A program made the translations under genes and the position numbers. The notes under the pieces were generated by a model. That model was not told the origin of the DNA and did not search any database. It saw only the letters and a program-made list of their open reading frames with translations. Positions 21,261 to 30,484 of a stretch of 64,000 nucleotides of DNA are shown here, piece after piece. Numbering within the stretch: the first letter of the stretch is position 1; each line of letters opens with the position of its first letter. The DNA comes from AP-15 sp963781215 (GTDB lineage Bacteria; Pseudomonadota; Alphaproteobacteria; ATCC43930; CGMCC-115725). Where the stretch lies: the NCBI GenBank assembly GCA_963781215.1, contig CAWAFE010000051.1, positions 10,228 through 74,227 of the forward strand. Direction: 5' to 3'.

Positions 21261-22067
21261 ATGCCGTCCGCCGATTATTCCACCGCCGGCCTGCTCGGAC
21301 TGGTCGAGGGGCTGACCGAGTTTCTGCCGGTGTCGTCGACCGGGCATCTGATCCTCGCTGACGCATTGCTCGGGATCGAGGGGCCGGCGAGCAAATTGTT
21401 CGACATCGTGATCCAGCTCGGCGCCATCCTCGCCGTGTGCTGGGTCTATCGCGAGCGCTTCCTCGGCGCGGCCGCCGGCCTCTTCTCGGATGCGACGGCG
21501 CAGCGCTTCGTCGCCAATATCGTGGTCGCGTTTCTGCCGGCGGCGGTGGTCGGCGTCTTCGCCTACCGCCTGATCAAGGACGTGCTGTTCTCGCCCTGGG
21601 TGGTCGCGGTGAGCCTCGTGATCGGCGGCTTTCTGATCCTCTTGGTCGAGCGCGTGCGCCCGCCGCCCCGCGTCGAATTGGTCGACGACATCCGGCTGCG
21701 GCGGGCCTTCGGCATCGGCTGCTGCCAGATCCTGGCGATGATCCCCGGCGTTTCGCGCGCCGGCGCCACGATCATGGGTGCGATGATGCTCGGTATCGAC
21801 CGGGCGGCGGCGACCCAGTTCTCGTTCTTTCTCGCGGTGCCGACGATGCTCGGCGCCGCCGTCTATGACCTCTATAAAAACCGCGCCATCCTTTCGGTCG
21901 ACAATCTGACGATCATTGCGATCGGCTTTGTCGTGGCCTTTCTGTCGGCGCTGTTCGTCGTGCGCACCCTGGTCGGCTTTGTCAGCCGCCACGGCTTCGG
22001 CGTCTTTGCCTGGTACCGCATTGTCGTCGGCGGCCTGGCGCTGGTGCTGCTCGTGCTGTTGCGCTGA
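21261..22067 (+). CDS. uppP: Undecaprenyl-diphosphatase UppP/BacA (268 aa)
   Basis: Inner-membrane enzyme that dephosphorylates undecaprenyl pyrophosphate to recycle the carrier for peptidoglycan and surface polysaccharides; it also confers bacitracin tolerance. Both family signatures are present: EGLTEFLPVSSTGHLIL near residues 16-32 and PGVSRAGATIMGAM near 165-178. About eight hydrophobic segments span the protein and the length is normal. ATG at 21261. It stands alone between a degraded sulfotransferase scrap and a repeat. Confidence 0.96.
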   Translation: MPSADYSTAGLLGLVEGLTEFLPVSSTGHLILADALLGIEGPASKLFDIVIQLGAILAVCWVYRERFLGAAAGLFSDATAQRFVANIVVAFLPAAVVGVFAYRLIKDVLFSPWVVAVSLVIGGFLILLVERVRPPPRVELVDDIRLRRAFGIGCCQILAMIPGVSRAGATIMGAMMLGIDRAAATQFSFFLAVPTMLGAAVYDLYKNRAILSVDNLTIIAIGFVVAFLSALFVVRTLVGFVSRHGFGVFAWYRIVVGGLALVLLVLLR

Positions 22068-22096
22068 CCCGGCCGGATCGGCTGGATCTTATTTTC

Positions 22097-22192
22097 ATTG
22101 CGAGGAGGGCAACGCGACGGAGCAATCTCGTCGTCGCGAGCAGCCCTCCGTCCTCGCGAGATTGCGTCGCTTTGCTCGCGATGACAAGATGC
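22097..22192. repeat. Intergenic inverted repeat (second palindrome family)
   Basis: CATTGCGAGGAGGGC... and a segment containing CTCGCGAGATTGCGTCGC hold inverted copies of GCAATCTCG / CGAGATTGC. This is a repeat type common between alphaproteobacterial genes and distinct from the one at 2309. It may also act as a transcript end for uppP. Confidence 0.6.
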
Positions 22193-22231
22193 CGCCGCTC
22201 TGACGTCGGGCGGATTTTCGAGGGGGATCGC

Positions 22232-22600
22232 GTGAAACGGCTGATTTTTCTGGGTGCGGCGATGATCCTCGCCGGCTGCGTCAGCGAGCAGGCGCAGGTC
22301 CAGCAAAAGGACAACCTGCTCGCCGCCGCCGGGTTTCAGGTGAGGCCAGCCGATTCGCCGCACCGCGTCGCGGCGATGCGGCGGCTGCCGCCCAACCGCT
22401 TCGTCAGCAAGGTCGTAAACGGCAATCCCGTCTATCTCTATGCCGATCCGCTGGTCTGCAACTGCCTCTATATCGGCACCCAGCAGAATTGGGCCGCCTA
22501 CCGGCAGGAGGTGTTCGCCAAGCAGATCGCCGACGAGAACCAGATGACCGCGGTCATGAACCAGGAAGCCTGGGACTGGGGCCCCTGGGGCTGGCCCTGA
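22232..22600 (+). CDS. Small lipoprotein, function unknown (122 aa)
   Basis: The GTG at 22232 follows a good ribosome binding site (AGGGGGA). The N-terminus MKRLIFLGAAMILAGC is a lipoprotein signal with lipobox LAGC, cysteine at residue 16. The mature part is about 106 residues with no named domain that I recognise; it has two further cysteines (CNC at the middle) and an aromatic C-terminus (WDWGPWGWP). The frame is open 20 codons upstream, but the lipoprotein signal fixes the start. Confidence 0.75.
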   Translation: MKRLIFLGAAMILAGCVSEQAQVQQKDNLLAAAGFQVRPADSPHRVAAMRRLPPNRFVSKVVNGNPVYLYADPLVCNCLYIGTQQNWAAYRQEVFAKQIADENQMTAVMNQEAWDWGPWGWP

Positions 22601-22620
22601 CCGCAAAACCCCAGAGGCGG

Positions 22621-23004
22621 TCAGCCCACCCTGGTAAACCCTTTCGAGCGCATGCAGCTGTTGAGGACCTGGTCAGCGGCGCCGCCTGCCTGGCGGCTCA
22701 TCGATTGATCCATCAGCGAGGTCGTCTGGCTCAACTGCCAGTTCCGGCCGAGCGTGGCGCTGATGTCCTGATTGATCCCCTGCTGTCTGGCGAGTGCGAT
22801 GTTGGCCTGCGACGTGCAGTCTTCGAGCTCGCGAGCCATCGACTGATCGTCGACCCCCGCCTTGACCCATTTGGTCGGCGGCGCCGAATCCGCACAAACC
22901 GTCAGGAGCGAGGTGAGAGCGAGCCCGAAGATGGCATGCAGCCACCGCGAAGGGTGCCGCTCGGCATGACGCAGGCAGCCGGCGGCATTGAAAAATTTCC
23001 GCAT
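22621..23004 (-). CDS. Exported small protein, function unknown (127 aa)
   Basis: ATG at 23004 (MRKFF); an earlier start at 23058 is possible. A hydrophobic segment (LHAIFGLALTSLLTV, about residues 23-37) ending in a cysteine-alanine junction suggests a signal peptide. The mature part contains QQGINQDISATLGRNWQLSQ and ends with a paired-cysteine helix (LNSCMRSKGF). This pattern (an early and a late cysteine around QGINQDI) resembles small lipoprotein-like proteins of alphaproteobacteria, without known function. It converges with the lipoprotein at 22232, 20 bp away. Confidence 0.6.
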   Translation of the reverse strand: MRKFFNAAGCLRHAERHPSRWLHAIFGLALTSLLTVCADSAPPTKWVKAGVDDQSMARELEDCTSQANIALARQQGINQDISATLGRNWQLSQTTSLMDQSMSRQAGGAADQVLNSCMRSKGFTRVG

Positions 23005-23232
23005 CTCCAGGAGGCCGCGCCGCGGCCGTCGCGAAGGACGCACACCACCAAGGGTCATTCAGAGCTCCCGTCGAGCAGCCGGCGGATTGTCGCGTCACCC
23101 CGGCACCGCACGCTTTTTCGGGGCAATCGCCTGCTACCAGTTAGCGATCCCGGCGACGCTGCGCAAGCAGCTCCGGCTGCGGAACAGCGGGCAGCCGTAT
23201 ACCGCACAGACCATCTGTTGACTCGGCTGGCG

Positions 23233-23718
23233 TCAGCTACGGGCCGCCTCTCGCAATGCGGCTTGCAGGGCCGTATCGAGCGCGCCGAGAAACCGGGATC
23301 TATCCTGCTTGGTAAGCGGCGCCGGCCCGCGGCTACCGACTCCCAGCTCCCGCAGGTGCCGGGCTATTTCGCGAGCGGCGAGCGCGTTGCCTATATTTGC
23401 CTGCGTCCAATGTTTTCCGGTCGGCGAGACGACGCGCGCCCCTTGTTTAAGACAGCGTGACGCCAGCGGGATATCGGAGGTGACGCATATGTCGACACCC
23501 GAGATATGCTCGGCAATCCAGTCGTCGGCCGCGTCCGCGCCGTCACCCACCAGGACCATTTTGACGTTCGAGGCCCCCGGCGGCCGGATCGGCCGTGAGC
23601 CGTTGGCAACGACGAAAACATCGAGCCTCAGCCGGGCCGCCACGCGGTAGATCTCCTCCCGCACTGGGCAGGCATCGCCGTCGACGTAAATTTCAGTCAA
23701 GTTCCAGCTCGCTTCCAT
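23233..23718 (-). CDS. yaiI: YaiI/YqxD family protein (DUF188)
   Basis: The family hallmark is at the start: IYVDGDACPVREEIYRVA, followed by VVANGSRPI, then VTSDIPLASRCLKQGARVVSP, which resembles a PIN-like nuclease core with conserved aspartates. About 161 residues from the ATG at 23718; TTG codons at 23700 and 23739 are alternatives, the first matching the usual family N-terminus (TEIYVDGD). The biochemical role of the family is not established. Confidence 0.88.
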   Translation of the reverse strand: MEASWNLTEIYVDGDACPVREEIYRVAARLRLDVFVVANGSRPIRPPGASNVKMVLVGDGADAADDWIAEHISGVDICVTSDIPLASRCLKQGARVVSPTGKHWTQANIGNALAAREIARHLRELGVGSRGPAPLTKQDRSRFLGALDTALQAALREAARS

Positions 23719-23930
23719 TTGACCGGTGCTTCGATCCAACCATCATGCATCGGTTCAGCGTATCGGCGCCCGCATCGATCGGCGTGCCAGCGGCAGTTTG
23801 CGCCGCGCGGGGCGTGGATCGGTCGGGCCACGCATCCGCCTCGCTTTCGCCACCGCGATGTGGGGACGATGATGTGCCTCACCGGCGCGGTCATGCTATC
23901 GGTTGCCACGTGCAGGAGAAGAGGGGAGCG

Positions 23931-25181
23931 ATGACCGCAAGAATTCTCGTGGTCGATGACGAGCCCGATCTCGAAACCTTGGTGCAGCAGCGGTTTCGCC
24001 GGCAGATCCGGGATGGCGAGGTAAGCTTTTTGTTCGCCCGCGACGGCGAGGAGGCGCTCGAATTGCTGAGCAACCACGGCAGCGTCGACATGGTGGTCAG
24101 CGACATCAACATGCCGCGCATGGACGGCCTGACCCTGTTGCAGAAGATCCAGGAAACTGACGACCCGCTGTCGACGGTGATCGTCTCGGCCTATGGCGAC
24201 ATGGCCAACATCCGGACCGCGATGAACCGCGGCGCGTTCGATTTCCTGACCAAGCCGATCGACTTCGCCGACCTCGAAACCACGATCAAAAAGACCTTCC
24301 AGCACATCGAGCGGCTGCGCGAAGCGCGGCGCCGCCAGGCCGCCGCCGAGCGGGCGCATGAGCTGCTGTCGCGCTATTTCTCGCCCAATCTGGCGGAGCG
24401 GCTGGCGAGCGACCCGGGCATCGTCGACCTCGGCGGCCAGCGGCGCGAGATTACCTCGATGTTCACCGACATTGCCGGGTTCACCTCGCTGGTCGAGACG
24501 TTGGAGCCCGAGATCATTGCCCCGCTTCTCAACGATTATCTGGGGGCGATGACCGATATCGTCTTTGCCCATGGCGGCACCGTCGTGAAGATCATCGGCG
24601 ATGCCATGCATGTATTGTTCGGCGCCCCAGCCGACCAGCCGGACCACGCGACGCGCGCGGTCGCCTGCGCCCTCGAGCTCGACGTGAGCGCGCAATCCTT
24701 TCGCGATCGCTGGCGCGAGCGCGGCGTCGATATCGGCATCACCCGCCTCGGCCTCAACACCGGGCCCGCGATCGTCGGCAATTTCGGCCGCGGACGGTAT
24801 TTCGACTACACGGCCTATGGCGACGCTGTGAACACGGCCGCCCGCCTTGAAGAGGCAAACAAGCAGCTCGGCACACGGATCTGCGTCGGCGAGAGCGTCG
24901 CGAGCCGCGTCTTGGGCTTCAGCGGAAGGCCGGTCGGCGACCTCCTGCTGCGCGGGCGCAGCGAACCGCTGCGCGCCTTCGAGCCACTGTCGCCGGAGGC
25001 TGACGAGGACCCGACTGCCGCCGCCTATCGCGACGCTTTCGCCAAGCTCGAAGCGGGCGACCCGGCGGCATTGCCGGCCTTCGCCGCGATCCTCGGCCAG
25101 CACAGCGAAGACCAGCTGGTGAGCTTTCATCTGAAGCGCCTCCTGAACGGCGGCACCGGCCCGCGCATCGCGCTGGACTGA
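23931..25181 (+). CDS. Response regulator-class III adenylate/guanylate cyclase fusion (416 aa)
   Basis: Residues 1-120 are a receiver domain: ILVVDDEPDL for the acidic pocket, phospho-acceptor aspartate in VVSDINMPRMDG, and the lysine in DFLTKPIDF. A linker helix (about 125-150) leads to a class III nucleotidyl cyclase domain (about 165-345) with metal-binding FTDIAGFTSL, the IIGDAMHVLFG stretch and YGDAVNTAARLEEAN. A C-terminal helical tail follows. ATG at 23931 has GAGGGGAG upstream. No sensor kinase is adjacent, so the phospho-donor is elsewhere. The predicted role is to turn phosphorylation into a cAMP (or cGMP) signal. Confidence 0.9.
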   Translation: MTARILVVDDEPDLETLVQQRFRRQIRDGEVSFLFARDGEEALELLSNHGSVDMVVSDINMPRMDGLTLLQKIQETDDPLSTVIVSAYGDMANIRTAMNRGAFDFLTKPIDFADLETTIKKTFQHIERLREARRRQAAAERAHELLSRYFSPNLAERLASDPGIVDLGGQRREITSMFTDIAGFTSLVETLEPEIIAPLLNDYLGAMTDIVFAHGGTVVKIIGDAMHVLFGAPADQPDHATRAVACALELDVSAQSFRDRWRERGVDIGITRLGLNTGPAIVGNFGRGRYFDYTAYGDAVNTAARLEEANKQLGTRICVGESVASRVLGFSGRPVGDLLLRGRSEPLRAFEPLSPEADEDPTAAAYRDAFAKLEAGDPAALPAFAAILGQHSEDQLVSFHLKRLLNGGTGPRIALD

Positions 25182-25211
25182 GAGCGGCGCCAGCCGCCGC
25201 CGGGAGCTCGG

Positions 25212-26543
25212 TCAGCTTTCGGTCAGCTTGAGCTCGATCCGCCGGTTGCGGCGGTAGGCGTCGTCGTTGTGGGCCGGGTCGATCGGCTGCTTGTCGGCAA
25301 AGCCGGCGGCCGCGAGCCGTGAAGCGGGAATCCCCTGGTCGATCAGAAAGCGCACGACCGACAGTGCCCGTGCCGTCGACAATTCCCAATTGGATTTGAA
25401 CAGGGCATTGCCGATCGGGCGGCGGTCGGTGTGGCCGTCGACGCGCAGGATCCAATTGATATCGGGCGGGATCTCGCCTGAAATCTCCTTCAGCGCGGTG
25501 ACGACCGGCAAGAGCTGCTTTTTTGCCTCGTCGCTGAGATCGGCGCTGCCGGGGGCGAACAACACCTCCGACTGGAACACGAAGCGGTCGCCGGCGACGC
25601 GGATGTCGGGCCGGTCGCCGAGGATCTCGCGCAATCGGCCGAAGAACTCGGAGCGATAGCGAGCCAATTCCTCGACTTTGCTGACAAGCGCCATATTGAG
25701 CCGCTTGCCGAGGTCGACGATCTGCCCCTGCTGCTGCTTAACCTTGGTCTCGGAGACGTCGAGCGCCGCCGCGATCCGCGTCAGCTGCTCGCGCAATGCC
25801 GCGATCTGGGCGTTGAGCTGGTCGACCTGAGCCTGGGCGCTGCGGCTCAGCTCCTTCTCCGAGGCGAGCGCCTGGTCGGACCGCTCGGCGCGGCTGCCGA
25901 GGTCGGCCAAGCGGATGTCGCGGGCGTCGATTTCCTTTTGCGCGAGTGCGGTTTTTTCCTGCTCGGTGGCGAGGCGGGCTTCGAGCTCCTTGGTGCGGTC
26001 GCGCACCGCACCGGTATTCGGCTGGGCCGGCGACAGCGAGGCGACCTTGGCTTCGAGATCGGTGCGCACCTTTTGCAGCGCCGCGATATCGCGCTGCAGG
26101 CTCTCGATCTGCCGCAGCTGCAGCTCGATCTTGTCCTTGTCGGCGGCGACGGTGGCGCTGGCGTCTCGCAGCTTGCCGGTCGCCTCGTCGGCGCGCGCCG
26201 CCGCCTCTTGCTCCTTAGCGGCGAGCGCCGCGACGCGGGTCGTCAGCTGGTCGCGCTCGGCCTGCGCGCTCTTCAATTGATCAGACAATTGCGCCGAGCC
26301 GAGGCGCAATTCCGCGCTCGATTTCTGTTCGAGCGCGAGCAGGCTGGCGAGCTCGTCGACCTGCTGCTGCAATTTGTGCAGCGCCTGGTCGCGCCCGGAC
26401 AGGGCCGCCGACAGGTAAAACTGGCCCGCGGTGAACACCAGGAGGATGAAGATGATCACCATCAATAGCTGCGCCAGGGCATCGACGAAGCCCGGCCAGA
26501 TGTCGATGCTGGGCCGGCGGGAGTGTCGTGGGGCGATCGCCAT
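25212..26543 (-). CDS. OmpA/MotB-like peptidoglycan-binding protein with long coiled coil (443 aa)
   Basis: One membrane helix near the N-terminus (about 23-43, LLMVIIFILLVFTAG) is followed by a coiled coil from about 50 to 300 rich in Q, E, A and L. A C-terminal OmpA-like domain (about 310-443) has LRVDGHTDRRPI and ELSTARALSVVRFL as peptidoglycan-binding motifs. This is the layout of MotB/TolR-type stator partners but with an unusually long coiled coil. The ATG is 21 bp after the stop of the proton-channel gene upstream, so they form a pair. Not flagellar by context. Confidence 0.88.
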   Translation of the reverse strand: MAIAPRHSRRPSIDIWPGFVDALAQLLMVIIFILLVFTAGQFYLSAALSGRDQALHKLQQQVDELASLLALEQKSSAELRLGSAQLSDQLKSAQAERDQLTTRVAALAAKEQEAAARADEATGKLRDASATVAADKDKIELQLRQIESLQRDIAALQKVRTDLEAKVASLSPAQPNTGAVRDRTKELEARLATEQEKTALAQKEIDARDIRLADLGSRAERSDQALASEKELSRSAQAQVDQLNAQIAALREQLTRIAAALDVSETKVKQQQGQIVDLGKRLNMALVSKVEELARYRSEFFGRLREILGDRPDIRVAGDRFVFQSEVLFAPGSADLSDEAKKQLLPVVTALKEISGEIPPDINWILRVDGHTDRRPIGNALFKSNWELSTARALSVVRFLIDQGIPASRLAAAGFADKQPIDPAHNDDAYRRNRRIELKLTES

Positions 26544-26564
26544 CTCTGGTGCGGGCGGGCCGGG

Positions 26565-27719
26565 TCAGCGCCCGCCTTCTTCGGCAAGGGCGGCGATGGT
26601 GCGTGCCAGAATGCGGATCTCACCGCGCAACTCCTGCACGCTCTGCGCCCGGCCCTGCGCCAAATCCTCGGTCAGGCGGGCGATGTAGCCCTCGATGTTG
26701 CGCAGATGATTGCGCAAGGCGTCGTCATGGCCGAGCGAGCTTTCGGCGAGATTGGCGAGCCGCGTCAGCGACGGCTTCAGCTCGAGCTGGTTTTCGGCGA
26801 GCCGCACCATCAGGAGCTGACCCGCCTTCATCTGCTCGCCGAGGACGCCCAGACGGTCGGTCAGGCTGGCGAGCGTGTCGTTCGCGCCGATCCGGCTCTC
26901 CTCGCTGCGGGCCAGGATGCGCTGCAGGTTTTCCAGGCTGTCGGCGGTCTGCTCGAGCAGTGCCTGGATAAAGGCCGGCACCGATGCGTCGCCGCCGTCG
27001 CCGAGCGCGCCGCCAGACAACCGCGTATAGGTCGACAGCCATTCCTCGAGGTCGTTGTAGAAGCGGTTCTGCGCCTGACCCGCCTGCAAATCGAGAAAGC
27101 CCAGGACAAGGCTGCCGGCGAGCCCGAACAAGGACGAGCTGAACGCGGTCCCCATCCCGTGCAGCGGTGATTCCAGCCCGGATTTGAGATCGGCAAAGGC
27201 GCGGGCGGCATCGCCGGAGCCGACGTTGAGCGCGCCTATCACGCCGCCGACCGAGCGCACCGTCTCCAACAACCCGTAAAACGTGCCGAGCAGGCCGAGA
27301 AAAACCAGCACGCCGATCAGATAGCGCGAGGTCTCGCGGGTCTCGCTGAGCCGGGTGGCGATGCCGTCGAGGAGCGTCTGCAACGAGCTCGTCGACAGGC
27401 TGACGCGGCTCCCCTGCCGCGCCCCCAGCATGCGCGCCATCGGCGCCAAGAGCCGCGGCGCCGGCGAGCGGTCCGAGACCGGCTCGCCGCCGGCCTGGCT
27501 CTGGCGAAAGCTCTCGATCCAGGCGATCTCGGGGTTGAGCAACAGGACCTGGCGAAAAATATAGGCGATGCCGGCCAGAAGAATGCCGAGGATGACGCCG
27601 TTGACCCCGGGATTGCCCATGAAGGCGGCGGTCAGCGAGCGCCCGAGCGCTATCGCCAATGCCAACACCAGCACCAGGAACAGCACCATCCGCAGCAGAA
27701 AGCGGCGCGACCGGCTCAT
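26565..27719 (-). CDS. MotA/TolQ/ExbB-like proton-channel family protein (384 aa)
   Basis: ATG at 27719 (MSRSRRFLLRMVLFLV). Hydrophobic segments occur near residues 8-25 and 35-55 and again around residues 140-160 (YLIGVLVFLGLLGTFYGLL) and 190-230 (GMGTAFSSSLFGLAGSLVLGF). The last two match the conserved pair that lines the ion path in MotA/TolQ proteins. The C-terminal third is a cytoplasmic coiled coil. It is followed at once by an OmpA-like partner, so the two probably form an ion-driven envelope complex. Its task (envelope tension, lipid transport or other) cannot be read from sequence. Confidence 0.85.
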   Translation of the reverse strand: MSRSRRFLLRMVLFLVLVLALAIALGRSLTAAFMGNPGVNGVILGILLAGIAYIFRQVLLLNPEIAWIESFRQSQAGGEPVSDRSPAPRLLAPMARMLGARQGSRVSLSTSSLQTLLDGIATRLSETRETSRYLIGVLVFLGLLGTFYGLLETVRSVGGVIGALNVGSGDAARAFADLKSGLESPLHGMGTAFSSSLFGLAGSLVLGFLDLQAGQAQNRFYNDLEEWLSTYTRLSGGALGDGGDASVPAFIQALLEQTADSLENLQRILARSEESRIGANDTLASLTDRLGVLGEQMKAGQLLMVRLAENQLELKPSLTRLANLAESSLGHDDALRNHLRNIEGYIARLTEDLAQGRAQSVQELRGEIRILARTIAALAEEGGR

Positions 27720-27939
27720 CGCGCCAACCCGCCGGCGCGAAGTGCCGGCCGTGGCGGTGGCGGCGCCGAGCCGTGGCGGCCCTGCCGGACAAGCGCGATG
27801 CACATCCCGAACGCCACCCCCGAACCCTGCTCATCGAGAAAATCGCGGCCGTCCGCACAGCTCGCCGACACCGCTAACTTAGCCGATGAGGTGGCCACGA
27901 GGCAACGAAAATTACGGGCGCGTGTATTTTTCACTCTAC

Positions 27940-28764
27940 CTAAACGTTTACTTCGGTCTTGTGGCGGCCGAGCCGCGCCTCGCGGATCAGCGCGGCGAGC
28001 GGCAGATGGAGATGGTCGTTGGCGGCGAGCACATTGCCCGACGCCATCATCTCGTGGCCGCCGGAGAGATCGCTGACATAGCCGCCAGCCTCGCGCACCA
28101 GCAGCAGCCCGGCGGCGATATCCCACGGCTCCAGCCCGAGCTCCCAGAAGCCGTCGAACCGGCCGGCAGCGACATAAGCGAGGTCGAGCGCCGCCGAGCC
28201 CATGCGCCGCACGCCGCTGGTCGCCGCCGTGACCGCCGCCAGGGTGTCGAGATAGATCGGCTCGCTGGCGCGCGCGCCGAACGGGAAGCCGGTGCCGATC
28301 ACCGCGCCGCCGAGCTGGCGCCGGGCCGAAACCCGCAGACGGCGGTCGTTGACATAGGCGCCGAGACCTTTCTCGGCCGAATACATCTCGTCGCGGGTCG
28401 GGTCGTAGACCAGGCCGGCGACAATTTCGCCGTCGCGTTCGAGGGCGATCGAGATCGCGAAATGCGGGATGCCGTGCAGAAAGTTCGTCGTGCCATCGAG
28501 CGGGTCGACGATCCAGCGGTGGCGCGGGTCCGACCCCGGCTCGGCGCCGCCCTCCTCGAACAGCAGCGCATAGCCCGGCCGCGCCCGGGTCAGCTCGGCT
28601 TTGAGGATGCGCTCGGCCTTGAGATCGGCGGTCGAGACGAATTCGCCCGGGCCCTTGATCGAAACCTGAAGCTGCTCGACCTCGCCGAAATCGCGGATCA
28701 GCCCGCGCGCCGCCTTGAGCGCGGCGTTGCCCATGACGTTCAGGATCGCCGAGCGCATGACCAT
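27940..28764 (-). CDS. suhB: Inositol monophosphatase family protein (SuhB-like, 274 aa)
   Basis: The metal-binding motifs of the family are intact: motif with the acidic triad in WIVDPLDGTTNFLHGIPHF (about residue 85) and GLEPWDIAAGLLLVREAGG (about 215). Chosen start is ATG 28764; an upstream frame reaches 28812 but that overlaps the efp end. It follows efp by 25 bp on the same strand, so co-transcription is likely. SuhB acts both as a phosphatase and, in enterobacteria, in rRNA antitermination. Confidence 0.93.
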   Translation of the reverse strand: MVMRSAILNVMGNAALKAARGLIRDFGEVEQLQVSIKGPGEFVSTADLKAERILKAELTRARPGYALLFEEGGAEPGSDPRHRWIVDPLDGTTNFLHGIPHFAISIALERDGEIVAGLVYDPTRDEMYSAEKGLGAYVNDRRLRVSARRQLGGAVIGTGFPFGARASEPIYLDTLAAVTAATSGVRRMGSAALDLAYVAAGRFDGFWELGLEPWDIAAGLLLVREAGGYVSDLSGGHEMMASGNVLAANDHLHLPLAALIREARLGRHKTEVNV

Positions 28765-28789
28765 CGCCGATCCTCCTCGTGCCTCGGTC

Positions 28790-29356
28790 TCAATCCTTGG
28801 CGCGCTCGACAAAGCTGCCGTCGGCGGTGCTGACGACGATGCGGGTGCCGGCCTCGATGTAGGGCGGGATCATCACCCGGCGGCCGTTGTCGAGCTTGCC
28901 GGGCTTGTATGAGGAGGATGCGGTCTGCCCGCGCACGACCGGGTCGGCCTCGACGACCGCCATGACCACGCTCGGCGGCAACTCGACCGACAGCGGCGTC
29001 CCATCGTGCAGCATGACGTTGCAGACCATGCCGTCGCGCAGAAAATCGGCGGGATCGCCGATCATGTCGCGCGGGATCGCGATCTGCTCGAAATTGTCGT
29101 TGTCCATGAAGGTCGCCTGCTCGTTCTCCATGAACAAGAACTGCATCTCCTTTTCGTCGAGGCGGACGCGCTCGACGGTTTCCTGCGTTCGAAAGCGCTC
29201 GTTGAGCTTGGTGCCGCCGCGCAAATCGCGCAGCTCGACCTGGGCGAAGGCGCCGCCCTTGCCGGGCTGGACGAGGTCGCGCTTCAGCACGATCCACAGC
29301 CTGCCCTGATGCTCGAGGACATTGCCGGGCTTGATGTCGATGGCGTTGATCTTCAT
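28790..29356 (-). CDS. efp: Elongation factor P (188 aa)
   Basis: Relieves ribosome stalling at polyproline. It has the three-domain EF-P length; the loop carrying the modified lysine reads QPGKGGAF (Lys near 34), a sequence compatible with beta-lysylation by EpmA. The C-terminal GTRIVVSTADGSFVERAKD ends as expected for domain III. ATG 29356 is preceded by only 80 bp to the divergent epmA, so the two share a promoter region. Confidence 0.97.
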   Translation of the reverse strand: MKINAIDIKPGNVLEHQGRLWIVLKRDLVQPGKGGAFAQVELRDLRGGTKLNERFRTQETVERVRLDEKEMQFLFMENEQATFMDNDNFEQIAIPRDMIGDPADFLRDGMVCNVMLHDGTPLSVELPPSVVMAVVEADPVVRGQTASSSYKPGKLDNGRRVMIPPYIEAGTRIVVSTADGSFVERAKD

Positions 29357-29436
29357 GGAAGGGGTCTCGGGTAAGGGCTCGGTGGTTGCGGCGAAAGTAG
29401 CATAGACGAGGGCGCCAGCAACAAGGAGGGCGGCAG

Positions 29437-30474
29437 ATGCAGGAATGGTGGCGGCCCGAGCGCTTCGCCGCGCGGCGCGGCCGGCTCGAAAAACGGAGCC
29501 GGATGCTCGACACGGTGCGCGATTTCTTCGCCGGGCGCGGCTTTGTCGAGGTCGATACCCCGGCGTTGCAGGTGAGCCCCGGCCTGGAACCGCATCTCCA
29601 GGCCTTCGCGACCCGATTGCACGACCCGCGCGACCGCAAGGGAGTGCCGCGCTACCTCCACACCTCGCCCGAATTCGCGATGAAGAAATTGCTCGCCGCC
29701 GGCATGCCGCGGATCTGGCAGCTCGCTCGCGTGTTTCGCAACGGCGAGCGCAGCCCCACCCACCACCCCGAATTCTCGATGATCGAGTGGTATCGGGCCG
29801 GGGCCGCCTACCATGATTTAATCGATGATTGCGTCGGGCTGTTGGTCGCCTGCCAGGCGGCGGCGGGGGCGGCGGCGCTCGTCTGGGGCAGAGAGACCGC
29901 CGACGCCGGGCTTCCCTGGCAGCTTCTGACTGTGGCGCAGGCGTTCGAGGAACGGTGCGGCATCGACCTGCTGGCGACCGCACCCGATCCGCTCCGGCCC
30001 GACCTCGCGCTGCTGGCCGCGGCGGCTGCGGGCGTCGGGATCGCGCCGCATCCGGGCGACGATTGGGAGGATTTGTTCTTTCGGATCTTCCTCGACCGGA
30101 TCGAGCCCTTTCTCGGCCTCGGCGCGCCGACGGTCCTGACCGATTATCCGCTGTCGATGGCGGCCCTGTCGCGGCGCAAGCCCGACGACCCGCGCCTCGC
30201 CGAGCGCTTCGAGCTTTATGTTTGCGGCCTCGAGCTCGCCAACGCCTTTGGCGAATTGACCGATCCCGCCGAGCAGCGCGCCCGCTTCCGCGCCGACCAG
30301 GCAAAAAAGCAGGCGCTCTACGGCGAAACCTATCCGATCGACGAGGATTTCCTGGCCGCCCTCGAGCACGGTCTGCCGCCCTGCGCGGGGATCGCGCTCG
30401 GCTTCGACCGCCTCGTTATGCTGGCCACCGCCGCCGACGACATCGAAGAGGTGCTGTGGGCGCCGGTCCGCTGA
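29437..30474 (+). CDS. epmA: EF-P lysine--lysyltransferase EpmA/GenX (345 aa)
   Basis: A class II lysyl-tRNA synthetase-like catalytic core without the anticodon-binding domain. Motif 2 is RVFRNGERSPTHHPEFSMIE and motif 3 GIALGFDRLVML. Length (345 aa) matches EpmA rather than LysS. It is divergent from its substrate gene efp, a strong functional link. The lysine aminomutase EpmB is not in the window, so whether the added residue is beta-lysine cannot be judged here. Confidence 0.95.
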   Translation: MQEWWRPERFAARRGRLEKRSRMLDTVRDFFAGRGFVEVDTPALQVSPGLEPHLQAFATRLHDPRDRKGVPRYLHTSPEFAMKKLLAAGMPRIWQLARVFRNGERSPTHHPEFSMIEWYRAGAAYHDLIDDCVGLLVACQAAAGAAALVWGRETADAGLPWQLLTVAQAFEERCGIDLLATAPDPLRPDLALLAAAAAGVGIAPHPGDDWEDLFFRIFLDRIEPFLGLGAPTVLTDYPLSMAALSRRKPDDPRLAERFELYVCGLELANAFGELTDPAEQRARFRADQAKKQALYGETYPIDEDFLAALEHGLPPCAGIALGFDRLVMLATAADDIEEVLWAPVR

Positions 30475-30484
30475 TGCGTCGGCT

